From assembly GCA_013298665.1 (NCBI GenBank), contig JAAFIK010000043.1, positions 1-40,713 on the forward strand: a stretch of 40,713 nt of DNA, given 5' to 3'. How positions within the stretch are numbered: the stretch's first letter is position 1; each line of letters starts with the position of its first letter. Made by a program: the position numbers and the translations under genes. This stretch comes from Chitinophagales bacterium (GTDB lineage: Bacteria; Bacteroidota; Bacteroidia; Chitinophagales; Chitinophagaceae). Below, one piece after another: positions 18,754 to 26,066 of this stretch. The notes under the pieces were generated by a model. The model made no database searches. It was given only the letters and a program-made list of their open reading frames with translations, and was not told the DNA's origin.

Positions 18754-18825
18754 ATTTTCAAAAATGCCACCAGTAAGGGAAGTATTGAAAGTGATTTTGA
18801 ACGTGAATGGAATAAACAGGTTGTA
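18754..18825 (+). pseudogene. Remnant of a paralogue of the preceding gene (N-terminal domain fragment)
   Basis: After a TGA at 18751, the frame reads IFKNATSKGSIESDFEREWN followed by KQVV and continues without a break into the next ORF. Aligned to the preceding protein (FKALPGTPDSKENFNAAWET then VV), the FK, NF/DF, W and V positions fall at identical spacing. No start codon or signal peptide precedes it, so it is a broken copy. Confidence 0.55.
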
Positions 18826-19161
18826 ATGCAATTAAATTATTATGCAAAAACTGTTTCTATATCTATAGCCGCGGGCATAGAATCGGCGGCCACGGGTGTT
18901 GCCAATACAGCGAATGGTATCGGCAGCATCTCCATGAACAATAACAACAGGGCCAGGAATTTTGGCCTGGCAACCATCGGTGCAGAGCTGATGTGCAAAT
19001 CATTATACGGGGTGGTATTGGGCATAAGTAATGATACAACGGATACTGTTAGTGGCCGCCCCATCAATGACCGGATTTTCCGGGCAGACAAGGGCATAGG
19101 GGGTGCGGTGAAACTATTGCTGTCAGCAGGCGTAAAATATCTGCAGTACGTAAAGAAATAA
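18826..19161 (+). CDS. Hypothetical ORF, 111 aa, probably the 3' part of a decayed gene
   Basis: The frame from the ATG at 18826 encodes MQLNYYAKTVSISIAAGIES and then Ala/Gly/Asn-rich sequence ending in AGVKYLQYVKK. I do not recognise it. The open frame extends upstream of this ATG into a sequence clearly related to the first domain of the 17318-18694 protein. This ORF may therefore be the tail of a truncated gene, or of a fusion made by deletion, and not a complete gene. It has no signal peptide of its own although all neighbours are exported. Confidence 0.45.
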   Translation: MQLNYYAKTVSISIAAGIESAATGVANTANGIGSISMNNNNRARNFGLATIGAELMCKSLYGVVLGISNDTTDTVSGRPINDRIFRADKGIGGAVKLLLSAGVKYLQYVKK

Positions 19162-19195
19162 AAACAGGATTAACTAAAAATTAAAAATAACGGTA

Positions 19196-20392
19196 ATGAA
19201 AAAAATAATGGCACTTATGCTGTGTAGCCTGCTGGTTTTTCCGGCCGCGCAGGCACAACTGTTTAAGAAGCTGAAAGACAAAGCGGCTAGAGTACTGGAG
19301 CCTTCAAAAACAGGCGACAAAAAAAGCAACGGGGATGAAAATACAGGCAGCAACAACAATGCTGATGCCGGAAACCCCGGACAAAAATCAAAAAGGGACT
19401 GGATAGACACCACTGCCTGCCGCGCGGTATTTACATTAGATGGAGCCGGTGGTGAAAAATTGCTGTACGACGAAACCAGTGTAATTGCCAAAGACAACAA
19501 GCTGAGTTATGCTTTTGTAACGGTCAATAAAAGGTATGAGTATTACCTGGTAGAAGACGGCAACCGGACGGGACCCTTTACATACGACAAAATTCCGTTG
19601 CCCAGTATGAAGAAGGACGAAGATGAAGAAGAACGGAGCAACAGCAGCGATGGCAATATCAACCTGGGTAATGATAAAAAGGACCCGGTAACCCTGCAAT
19701 ACTGCAAAACCATTGGCGGGAAATTACACATCGTATTCAATGGCAAAAACTATGGTCCTTTTGATCATGTAGCCAAAATAATAGAATCACCCGATAAGAA
19801 AAAATTCTTTGCCCTCGTAACGATTGGTGGCGCCAGTGCCGTGACAGCCAAAATGGGTATGGGTAACAGTTTTCTGATCAATGAAGGCGCATTGAAGCAA
19901 AAACTGTCTGGTCCGAACAGTATGCCCGTTCGAATGCTGGTAAGCAATGGTTTTAAGCATGGCCTCGGTATAGTCATGGTCAATGAAACGCAAAAAATAT
20001 TGACCATTTCCTCTACCGGAAAAAAAGCAGAAACAGGTATGGAGGAAATGTATTCAGGTGGAGGCGGGTTGCTTAAAGTGAGTGATGCAGGCGATATCAT
20101 CAGCGTGCCGGCACAAAGTCCTGCACAGATTCTGGTAAATGGCGAAGAAGCCGCTTCCTTTAAAGTACCCATCACCAACAGCAACCGGTTGTTCTTATTG
20201 CCCGATGTAAAAAAATCAGTGTATTACGAAAAAGGCAAATTGTATCGTGGTGATGGCAGCATGGAAGATGTATCCTATATCACTTTTCCCAAAGTGGTTA
20301 CGCTGGGTACTGAAACTGCTTTGTATTACTATAAAATGAGGAAAAATGATAGCGGCGATACCGGGGTTTTTTTATGTAAAAAAGTTTTATAA
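19196..20392 (+). CDS. Exported hypothetical protein, 398 aa
   Basis: The signal peptide (MKKIMALMLCSLLVFPAAQAQ) is followed by a short basic helix (LFKKLKDKAARVLEP), a low-complexity linker rich in Gly, Asn, Lys and Asp (residues 35-75), and a beta-rich domain to the end. The domain has repeated short motifs of the type 'visible display' strands: KLSYAFVTVNKRYEYYLVEDG, then KLHIVFNGKNYGPFDHV and AQILVNGEEAASFKV. NGK/NGE followed by YGPF suggests repeated propeller-like blades. The family is not recognised. The stop overlaps the next gene by 47 bases, so the two are probably translated together. Confidence 0.82.
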   Translation: MKKIMALMLCSLLVFPAAQAQLFKKLKDKAARVLEPSKTGDKKSNGDENTGSNNNADAGNPGQKSKRDWIDTTACRAVFTLDGAGGEKLLYDETSVIAKDNKLSYAFVTVNKRYEYYLVEDGNRTGPFTYDKIPLPSMKKDEDEEERSNSSDGNINLGNDKKDPVTLQYCKTIGGKLHIVFNGKNYGPFDHVAKIIESPDKKKFFALVTIGGASAVTAKMGMGNSFLINEGALKQKLSGPNSMPVRMLVSNGFKHGLGIVMVNETQKILTISSTGKKAETGMEEMYSGGGGLLKVSDAGDIISVPAQSPAQILVNGEEAASFKVPITNSNRLFLLPDVKKSVYYEKGKLYRGDGSMEDVSYITFPKVVTLGTETALYYYKMRKNDSGDTGVFLCKKVL

Positions 20393-21098
20393 CCGGCTGC
20401 TGGCTGTTACCGGCCTGTTGCTGGTTGCAGGATTTGGTTACCTGGGCAAAAGGGTAACCGATCCGGATTTTGGAGCAGCCTTTGGCAGCAAGGCCGCAAA
20501 GGCGAAAATCGTATTGCAGCAAATGGATACAGGGTTTGCACTTTGCGCAACGCTCTGTAAGGTCTCCCCCCGTTTTATGCAGGCCATTGTTTTTCCCGAA
20601 GTAATGCGGTACAGCGCTATAAAAGATGGCATTGAAACAGAAAGCCTCCGCACATTATACGTACAATTTGGGGAAGCCTATGCCAATTTTTCCATCGGAC
20701 TTTTTCAGATGAAACCAACCTTTGCCGAAACCGTAGAAACAAAAGCAAAACAATTATTATCCGACAGTATATACAATGAACTGCAATTAGCTTATCCTGC
20801 AACAGCAGCCGAAGACATCCGCATGGAGCGTGTAGAAAGGTTGCAGGACAAAGATTACCAACTGGTCTATCTCACCGCCTTTGTCGCCCTCTGCAACAAC
20901 ATATACCAGCATCATGCCTTTGCCGGCGAAACCGAAAAACTGCAATGGTATGCCACCGTGTACAATGCCGGTTTTGATAAACCGGATAACTATATCGCCA
21001 ATAAAATACAGCAGGAAAATTTTTACCTGCAGCAGGGCATGCCGGAAAAGAAATTCAGGTATGCGGCAGTGGCGGGCTGGTATTTTAACGGACGATAG
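20346..21098 (+). CDS. Divergent lytic transglycosylase / lysozyme-fold protein
   Basis: A 250-aa protein with an N-terminal membrane segment (about 15-35, LLAVTGLLLVAGFGYL), so probably anchored in the inner membrane facing the periplasm. Three marks of the SLT lysozyme-like fold are visible in order and spacing: a candidate catalytic Glu 85 in IVFPEVMRYS, the IGLFQMKP motif at about 117-124 (compare GLMQLMP in SLT enzymes), and YNAG at 206-209. These would cut peptidoglycan glycan strands. The segment between Glu 85 and GLFQM is longer than in standard Slt domains and the sequence is otherwise divergent. The ATG at 20346 lies inside the preceding gene (47-base overlap). The assignment rests on motifs only. 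Confidence 0.75.
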   Translation: MIAAIPGFFYVKKFYNRLLAVTGLLLVAGFGYLGKRVTDPDFGAAFGSKAAKAKIVLQQMDTGFALCATLCKVSPRFMQAIVFPEVMRYSAIKDGIETESLRTLYVQFGEAYANFSIGLFQMKPTFAETVETKAKQLLSDSIYNELQLAYPATAAEDIRMERVERLQDKDYQLVYLTAFVALCNNIYQHHAFAGETEKLQWYATVYNAGFDKPDNYIANKIQQENFYLQQGMPEKKFRYAAVAGWYFNGR

Positions 21099-21180
21099 TG
21101 TAAAGGGATAGGTAGCAGTTCGCCTGACCCGGTCAGCACATGGCCGGCCGAAAAAACCTGCACAAAAAACCACGTTCCGG

Positions 21181-21223
21181 CTGGCCTGTCACCCCCCGCA
21201 TGGGCGGGGCAGGCTGTGGCCAG
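21181..21223. repeat. Extended GC-rich inverted repeat in intergenic DNA
   Basis: CTGGCC at 21181-21186 and GGCCAG at 21218-21223 enclose an inner stem CCCCGC / GCGGGG with the loop ATGG. No T-run follows on either side, so this is not a standard terminator. It may be a REP-like element or a structured RNA. The gap 21099-21291 otherwise holds nothing I can identify. Confidence 0.5.
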
Positions 21224-21291
21224 TGGGGTGGATGGAGACAAGCGAACACCAACTAAAACAGAAAATTTACCCAAAAGCTGAAAATTGCGGT

Positions 21292-21501
21292 ATGGCTAAA
21301 GCGTACAAACAACCTGAACAAAATGCTTCCATCCTGCATGAAGACGGGCCCGGTACCCCATGGGCATGGGAGCCCCGGGAAATAGCCCAGTTACAGGATG
21401 CGCTGAAAATGACATATACCGAACGCTTCAGGCTGATGACAAAACTGATGCGCAGGGGAATAATGCTGAGAAATGCCAAAGTAACCTGCCAAAAAGTATA
21501 A
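21292..21501 (+). CDS. Small helical protein paired with a nucleotidyltransferase remnant
   Basis: A 69-aa protein from the ATG at 21292 (MAKAYKQPEQ); in-frame upstream starts at 21232 (ATG) and 21223 (GTG) are possible but add a sequence that looks non-coding. It has an acidic, Pro/Trp-containing middle (EDGPGTPWAWEPREIAQLQ) and a basic helix (TERFRLMTKLMRRGIML) ending in AKV. Short proteins of this layout commonly precede minimal nucleotidyltransferase genes in Bacteroidota (from memory), and one follows here 6 bases downstream in truncated form. It could be the partner of a decayed toxin-antitoxin or defence-like module. The family name is not certain. Confidence 0.6.
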   Translation: MAKAYKQPEQNASILHEDGPGTPWAWEPREIAQLQDALKMTYTERFRLMTKLMRRGIMLRNAKVTCQKV

Positions 21502-21507
21502 AAATAG

Positions 21508-21612
21508 ATGGATGTATTTGATGAGGATTTGCTGCACTTCCGGAAATTGATGGATGCAGAAAAAGTGCGCTATATAATGGTTGGCGGGGTTGCAATGGGG
21601 CATTTGCCTTAA
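21508..21612 (+). pseudogene. Truncated nucleotidyltransferase (N-terminal 34 residues only)
   Basis: The frame reads MDVFDEDLLHFRKLMDAEKV and then RYIMVGGVAMGHLP before a TAA. The segment up to VGGVA is the characteristic start of DNA-polymerase-beta-like nucleotidyltransferases of the AbiEii/MNT group. In those proteins the glycine motif is followed by the catalytic D-x-D, which is absent here. The gene is cut just after the GG motif, so it is inactive. It directly follows the small helical gene and precedes the ATPase-TOPRIM pair. Confidence 0.7.
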
Positions 21613-21655
21613 GCACATCGCCTCATTGAAAACACCAGATTCTGCGTAAAATGAT

Positions 21656-21663
21656 TATTTTTG
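21656..21663 (+). promoter_or_regulatory. -7 box TATTTTTG upstream of the ATPase-TOPRIM pair
   Basis: TATTTTTG matches TAnnTTTG and lies 14 bases before the ATPase start, a normal distance. A TTG at 21626-21628 is somewhat too far upstream for a good -33 box. Confidence 0.45.
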
Positions 21664-21677
21664 GCTAAATCAGCAGC

Positions 21678-22712
21678 ATGGAGCGCAATCACTTAACAGC
21701 ATTCGAGGTTGGCGGGTTTAAGAAGTTTGCCAGACTGAAAATTGAAGACATCGGCCAGTATAACCTTATTGTAGGCGACAACAATGTGGGCAAGACTTCT
21801 TTGCTGGAAGCACTGATGTGCCACGAGAACCCGCATTACTTCCTGGATGCACTGGATGATATTATGCTTTATGTTAAACGGTTTAATAACCTGCGGGAAC
21901 CAGTGTTGAGTTACTTTTTTTCTACCTTCGGCACTACCAGCCCGGTCAGGATGTATTTCAGGGAATTCTTTTCGGGAGAACCTGCAAAAGACCTGGGGTT
22001 TACCAAATATTCCGGGTATCGTTTTTCGACAGATAACCGGTCAGCGGACAATAGTTCATTACATGAAATTGATAGTGATAACGGGCAAATAAAGTTTCAC
22101 AAAAAAGAAGTAACCGGCGCTGGTTATTTCTTTAACATCAACATTCCCTACATCCCCTTTGGCAACTATTATACCCATGAACTTACCGAAAAGTATTCTG
22201 AGTATATACAGGTGCGGGTGGATAAAAAAAGCGCTTTTGTTCATGCACTCCGGGTACTCATTCCAGGGTTAGAGAATATTGAAGTAAACGCCGGGTTTTC
22301 AAGCACCCCCGTCCTCCTGATAGCCGAAGAAGGGAAAAACAACCTGCAACCCCTGGGTATGTATGGCGACGGTGCCTTAAAGATATTCCGCATATTGCTT
22401 TCGATTTTTTCGGATAAACAGATCTACAGCCGCCTGATGATTGATGAACTGGATGCAGGTGTCCACCATAGCCGCCTGACCGGGTTTATCAGCGCGCTGC
22501 TGACGATGAGTAAAGACAACCAGAAGCAACTTTTTGCCACCACTCATTCCAAAGAATGCATCCAGTCGTTTGCCCATGCATTGAAAGAAAAAGGCCTGGA
22601 GGCGGAAGGGCGTATCATCCGCCTGGCCGATACACCGGATGGCATCATGGCCTATACCATGCGCTACACCGAATTCGAAAACGCCCTGAACGCAGATAGC
22701 GAAATCAGGTAA
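21678..22712 (+). CDS. AAA/ABC-type ATPase of the OLD-like class (split OLD/PARIS-like ATPase)
   Basis: A 344-aa protein with the layout of AAA_15/AAA_21 ATPases: Walker A GDNNVGKTS at 33-41 preceded by NLIV, a helical and beta insertion at 60-210, a signature-like region around MYGDGALKIFRIL near 230-245, Walker B LMIDELDAGVHHS (Asp 256, Glu 257), and an ABC-type H-loop FATTHSKE (His 290). This is the ATPase half of OLD-family nucleases and of the PARIS and AbiL type defence systems. Unlike full OLD proteins it has no TOPRIM domain of its own; a TOPRIM-like protein is encoded 12 bases downstream. A phage-defence role is inferred from architecture and from the decayed toxin-like module upstream. 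Confidence 0.9.
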   Translation: MERNHLTAFEVGGFKKFARLKIEDIGQYNLIVGDNNVGKTSLLEALMCHENPHYFLDALDDIMLYVKRFNNLREPVLSYFFSTFGTTSPVRMYFREFFSGEPAKDLGFTKYSGYRFSTDNRSADNSSLHEIDSDNGQIKFHKKEVTGAGYFFNINIPYIPFGNYYTHELTEKYSEYIQVRVDKKSAFVHALRVLIPGLENIEVNAGFSSTPVLLIAEEGKNNLQPLGMYGDGALKIFRILLSIFSDKQIYSRLMIDELDAGVHHSRLTGFISALLTMSKDNQKQLFATTHSKECIQSFAHALKEKGLEAEGRIIRLADTPDGIMAYTMRYTEFENALNADSEIR

Positions 22713-22724
22713 AATGATTAACCT

Positions 22725-23324
22725 ATGCAACCTTTTACCATTTTTGCCGAAGGCAAATCGGATACTAAGTTTATAGCGGATTACCTCAAAACCATCTTTG
22801 GCCTTGACCCGGGAAACGTTGCTTTCGTTCCGCTGGGCAGTTGGTCGGGGTATAAAACAGAAGGAAAACCCACTGCAGCCATCCGGCAGGCACATGACAG
22901 CGGCAAACGCATCATCCTGATAGCGGATGCCGACAACAATTTTGAAGACCGGCAAAAAGAAGTGCTCTCGGATTTTGATCGCTTTAAGATACCTGTTGCG
23001 CTTTTTCTTTTTCCCAACCACCAACAGCCTGGCAACCTGGAAGACCTGCTTACAGATATAGCCGTGCGTCGGGATCTGATGGCGTGTTTTTTTGAATACG
23101 AGAAATGTGTTGCACAGTATCGCAAAAAGCTCGGCCATGCCCGGATATATGCCTATCTGGACATGCTGCTGTCGGACAGGCCGAAGCAGGAACGTGAAAA
23201 ATTGCTGAAAGCAGAACACCGGGATTATACCATTGAGCAGCACTGGAACCTGCACCACCATGCCCTCCAGTCTTTTAAAACATTTCTGTCGTCACTTTTG
23301 TCTTTGCCGTCCGCCGGAGAATGA
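22725..23324 (+). CDS. TOPRIM-like (DUF3226-type) protein, partner of the ATPase
   Basis: A 199-aa protein with TOPRIM landmarks: the acidic start FAEGKSD (Glu 9, Asp 13), ILIADADNN (Asp 68 and Asp 70, the DxD pair) and a strand plus acidic loop FLFPNHQQPGNLEDLL (Glu 106, Asp 107). The overall pattern fits the DUF3226 group, which I recall as TOPRIM-like. The C-terminal 80 residues are helical and basic. TOPRIM folds bind metal and cut or join nucleic acid. With the ATPase 12 bases upstream this forms a split OLD arrangement, as in PARIS where the ATPase AriA holds the TOPRIM effector AriB. Here the effector would be from a different TOPRIM family. The activity is inferred. Confidence 0.85.
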   Translation: MQPFTIFAEGKSDTKFIADYLKTIFGLDPGNVAFVPLGSWSGYKTEGKPTAAIRQAHDSGKRIILIADADNNFEDRQKEVLSDFDRFKIPVALFLFPNHQQPGNLEDLLTDIAVRRDLMACFFEYEKCVAQYRKKLGHARIYAYLDMLLSDRPKQEREKLLKAEHRDYTIEQHWNLHHHALQSFKTFLSSLLSLPSAGE

Positions 23325-23563
23325 CCGGTTGGCGTGTGCAATCTGCTTCACCAATCGCTTTCGGGGTATATGTTGCCGGATGTAAAATTTTTACCCGGTC
23401 ATCTCCATGCTTGCCCTTACCCGATAATCGTATCACCACAAGATTGCCGGTAGCCGCCCTTGTATTTCTCCAAAAAAGTTTTATCTTACCCCCTCATAAC
23501 CTTTTCCTGTTTTTTAAACCCAACTTTCTATGCAGACATCCCCCCGTTAAAGGAGGGTTTGTA

Positions 23564-23594
23564 TTGTATAGAAGTGGTCAAAACCATGTGTTTG
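23564..23594 (+). promoter_or_regulatory. Possible promoter of the OmpA/coiled-coil pair
   Basis: TTG at 23564-23566 and TGTGTTTG at 23587-23594 (one mismatch to TAnnTTTG) are spaced by 20 bases and lie 20 bases before the ATG at 23615. The rest of the gap 23325-23563 shows no feature I can support. Confidence 0.4.
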
Positions 23595-23614
23595 CGTATA
23601 AACAATTATAATAT

Positions 23615-24439
23615 ATGAATACCAGATCGCTCATTATGCTGGCACTGCTTGTGCTCTGGGGATGGTTTACCTGGAACTGGTGGCAGGACAACAAACGTCA
23701 ATGCTGCCCCGATACGGGAACCCTCCCATCGGCTCCTGTATCGCCCGGCCCGGCTACTGCTGCAAGTTTACCCCTGTCGTTCGACTGGGGAAAGAACCAG
23801 GCCATTGCCGGTGATGGATACAACGCCTACATGTCCGGTAAGCTCCGCAACCGGATTGCTACCGATACCCTTGTGATCCGTACCTGGTACTATGACGGGG
23901 AAGCCAATGGTGAACAGCTTGCCCGCGAACGTGGCGAAAACATCAAACAAATGCTTAAAGATTCCCTCCCGCCGCAACTCATCAAAATAGTAACTGAAAA
24001 GCGGGCGTCAGACGATAAAGCTTACCAGACACAACGGTTTGCTGCTGCCGATTTCAGTTGGCTGCACAGCACCAATGCTCCGGCTCCGCTCGTGGAAGAA
24101 ACCGATGCCAAAGTGATTGTACGATTTGCCAGCAACGCCAATGCCAAACAACTGGAGCCGGAGATAGAAGCTGCCCTTACCAGGGTTGCGGAAAGACTCA
24201 AGGCCAACCCCGCGCTGAAGGCTGCCATTACGGGGCATACCGATAATGTGGGCGACGACGCAAAAAATATGGCACTCTCGCAGCAAAGGGCTGATTTTGT
24301 TAAGTCCAAACTGGTGGAGAAAGGGGTGGCTGCCACAGCCATTACTACGGCCGCCCGTGGCGAAACAGCACCCGTATCCGACAACAATAGCGACGGTGGA
24401 AGAAAACTCAACCGCCGCGTAGAAATCAATCTTCAATAA
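23615..24439 (+). CDS. OmpA-domain envelope protein
   Basis: A 274-aa protein with an N-terminal membrane anchor (residues 6-22, LIMLALLVLWGWFTWNWW), a Pro/Ser/Ala linker, and two successive modules. The first (about 50-130) resembles a degenerate OmpA-like fold (YDGEANGEQLARERGENIKQ). The second, at about 165-274, is a standard OmpA_C peptidoglycan-binding domain: GHTDNVGDDAKNMALSQQRA, then VKSKLVEKGV, and RKLNRRVEI at the end with the Asp and Arg that contact diaminopimelate. It probably ties the inner membrane to the cell wall. The next gene, 21 bases downstream, is also membrane-anchored, which suggests a two-protein complex (inference). Confidence 0.9.
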   Translation: MNTRSLIMLALLVLWGWFTWNWWQDNKRQCCPDTGTLPSAPVSPGPATAASLPLSFDWGKNQAIAGDGYNAYMSGKLRNRIATDTLVIRTWYYDGEANGEQLARERGENIKQMLKDSLPPQLIKIVTEKRASDDKAYQTQRFAAADFSWLHSTNAPAPLVEETDAKVIVRFASNANAKQLEPEIEAALTRVAERLKANPALKAAITGHTDNVGDDAKNMALSQQRADFVKSKLVEKGVAATAITTAARGETAPVSDNNSDGGRKLNRRVEINLQ

Positions 24440-24460
24440 ACATTATAAACTACCATCGAT

Positions 24461-25771
24461 ATGTTCGCTCCCAACACATTATTAGACATTGCCGTTTGCA
24501 ACCTCAGTTGGTGGCACTGGCTGCTTGCCCTGCTTGTCCCCTTTCTGCTGGGTTACCTGTTCCGCTATTTCCTGAATGGCAATTACAAAACCCAGATCAG
24601 CGGTTTGCAGCAGGACAAGGCAACGCTTGAAGCCGATCTGAAAAAGGCAAAATCCATGAAGGCTGCTGCGCCTGTGGTACATGCTGCCGTGGATAAATCG
24701 GAACTCAATTCGCTCAAGGACAAGGTACGCGACCTGGAAACGCACAACAGTAAGCTCAAAACAGATATTACGGAGGCACTGGCGGTAAAAGCACAGTTTG
24801 CCGGCATCAACCTTGATGCCCTGTACAAACGCATCAGCGAACTGGAAGGTACTGAAACCCGCCTCAGTAGTGAACTGCAGAAAGCGGGTGCGCTCAATGC
24901 TTCACTGACGGCCAATACCGGCGATCTGGATGCACTGAAGCAACGCCTTGCCGATGATGAACTCCAGATCCGGCGCCTCAATGTGGAACTCAATGCCATC
25001 CGGGCCGAGCGCGATGGCATCATCCGGGAAAATGATAACATCAATGGTTTGCGCAACGATGTGCGCGACCTGAGTGGTAAAGTAGGCGCCCTTACGGTGG
25101 AAAATGAAAAGCTGAAAGCGGCGGGGGGGCAACAACAAAGCAATACCGCCGAAGCTGATGAACTGAAGGCCAAACTCGCTGCTGCGGAAAGTGCTGCTGC
25201 TGCACAACAGCAACGCATAGCTGCACTTGAAGCGGGGCATCAATCGCTCCAGGCCAACCTTAGTGCTGCTGCCGGTGCTGCAAAGGCAAAACTGGGTGAA
25301 ACGGAAATTGACGCCCGTAATGCCCGGCTGCGTTTAGAACAGGCCCAAAGCGAAATTGAAGAACTGAAACGTGCTGCGGCTAATGCAGCGGGTACCGGCG
25401 CCGATCTGGATGCCCTGCGCGTGAGCCTGGCCAAAGCCGAGGCCGATAACGAGGCCTTACGTGCGCAGTTGGCCGCAGCACAGGCCTCTTTTGCTGCACC
25501 TGCCCCGGCGCCTGTGGTACCCGATGACCTCAAAATTGTGGAGGGCATCGGCCCCAAAATTGAAGAACTCTTCAATGCTGCCGGTATCTTCACCTGGAAG
25601 CAACTGCACCATACACCGGTTGACCAGCTCAAACAAATACTGGTGGATGCAGGCCCGAGGTTCCAGATACACGATCCCGCCACCTGGCCTGAGCAGGCAA
25701 GACTGGCTGATGAAGGTAAGTTTGACGAACTTAAAGTACTTCAGGATCGCCTCAATGCGGGTAAGGAGTAA
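24461..25771 (+). CDS. Membrane-anchored coiled-coil protein with C-terminal helix-hairpin-helix domain
   Basis: A 436-aa protein with a transmembrane helix near 15-40 (WWHWLLALLVPFLLGYLFRYFL), a long Ala/Leu/Glu/Lys coiled coil from about 45 to 345, a short Ala/Pro linker, and a final 80 residues starting PDDLKIVEGIGPKIEELFNA. That last segment is a helix-hairpin-helix like that of proteins often annotated as predicted 5' nucleases (COG3743 type) and binds DNA or nucleotides. The N-terminus sits in the membrane while the C-terminus would be cytosolic if the coiled coil extends inwards. Together with the OmpA partner it could link the envelope to DNA. Only domain identity is seen; the role is inferred. 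Confidence 0.85.
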   Translation: MFAPNTLLDIAVCNLSWWHWLLALLVPFLLGYLFRYFLNGNYKTQISGLQQDKATLEADLKKAKSMKAAAPVVHAAVDKSELNSLKDKVRDLETHNSKLKTDITEALAVKAQFAGINLDALYKRISELEGTETRLSSELQKAGALNASLTANTGDLDALKQRLADDELQIRRLNVELNAIRAERDGIIRENDNINGLRNDVRDLSGKVGALTVENEKLKAAGGQQQSNTAEADELKAKLAAAESAAAAQQQRIAALEAGHQSLQANLSAAAGAAKAKLGETEIDARNARLRLEQAQSEIEELKRAAANAAGTGADLDALRVSLAKAEADNEALRAQLAAAQASFAAPAPAPVVPDDLKIVEGIGPKIEELFNAAGIFTWKQLHHTPVDQLKQILVDAGPRFQIHDPATWPEQARLADEGKFDELKVLQDRLNAGKE

Positions 25772-25800
25772 AGGATATCTGTTACAAACATGGCTATACA

Positions 25801-25826
25801 ACGGCTGCCGGATGGCAGCCGTTTTT
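25801..25826 (+). terminator. Rho-independent terminator after the OmpA/coiled-coil pair
   Basis: ACGGCTGCC (25801-25809) pairs perfectly with GGCAGCCGT (25814-25822) around a 4-base loop, followed by a T-run, 30 bases after the stop of the coiled-coil gene. Confidence 0.85.
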
Positions 25827-26020
25827 GTTGATGGGGGCAGTCTGCCGCCCACTTCAGAATGCTGATCAACCAATTACCGTTCTGCTGCCAGATAAACCGG
25901 CAAGGGGTGATTACCATCTGTAACCTGTCATTACAGACACTATTGCTATGGCATGGATCGTGTGTCTGCTATCCGGCAACATAAATATTATCTATTTTAT
26001 ACTGATTGGTATATTTTATA

Positions 26021-26048
26021 TATATTTGCTTTAAATACCGTTCGGTAT
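26021..26048 (+). promoter_or_regulatory. -7 box and palindromic operator before the DinB-like gene
   Basis: TATATTTG at 26021-26028 matches TAnnTTTG. It is followed by the palindrome ATACCG-TT-CGGTAT (26035-26048), which sits where RNA polymerase would start and 18 bases before the ATG at 26067. The ACCGnnCGGT pattern is of the kind bound by TetR-type repressors (general knowledge). No such repressor gene is in the window. Confidence 0.55.
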
Positions 26049-26066
26049 AATCTAAAAATATATTTA

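Noticed and set aside
23321..23611. 96-codon plus-strand frame after the TOPRIM gene
   Set aside because: It overlaps the TOPRIM stop, has unlikely composition (Phe/Pro/Arg scatter), and covers the promoter of the OmpA gene.
24583..25218. 211-codon Ser/Arg-rich minus-strand frame
   Set aside because: It is the mirror of the Ala/Leu/Glu coiled coil on the plus strand, a common source of long false antisense frames.
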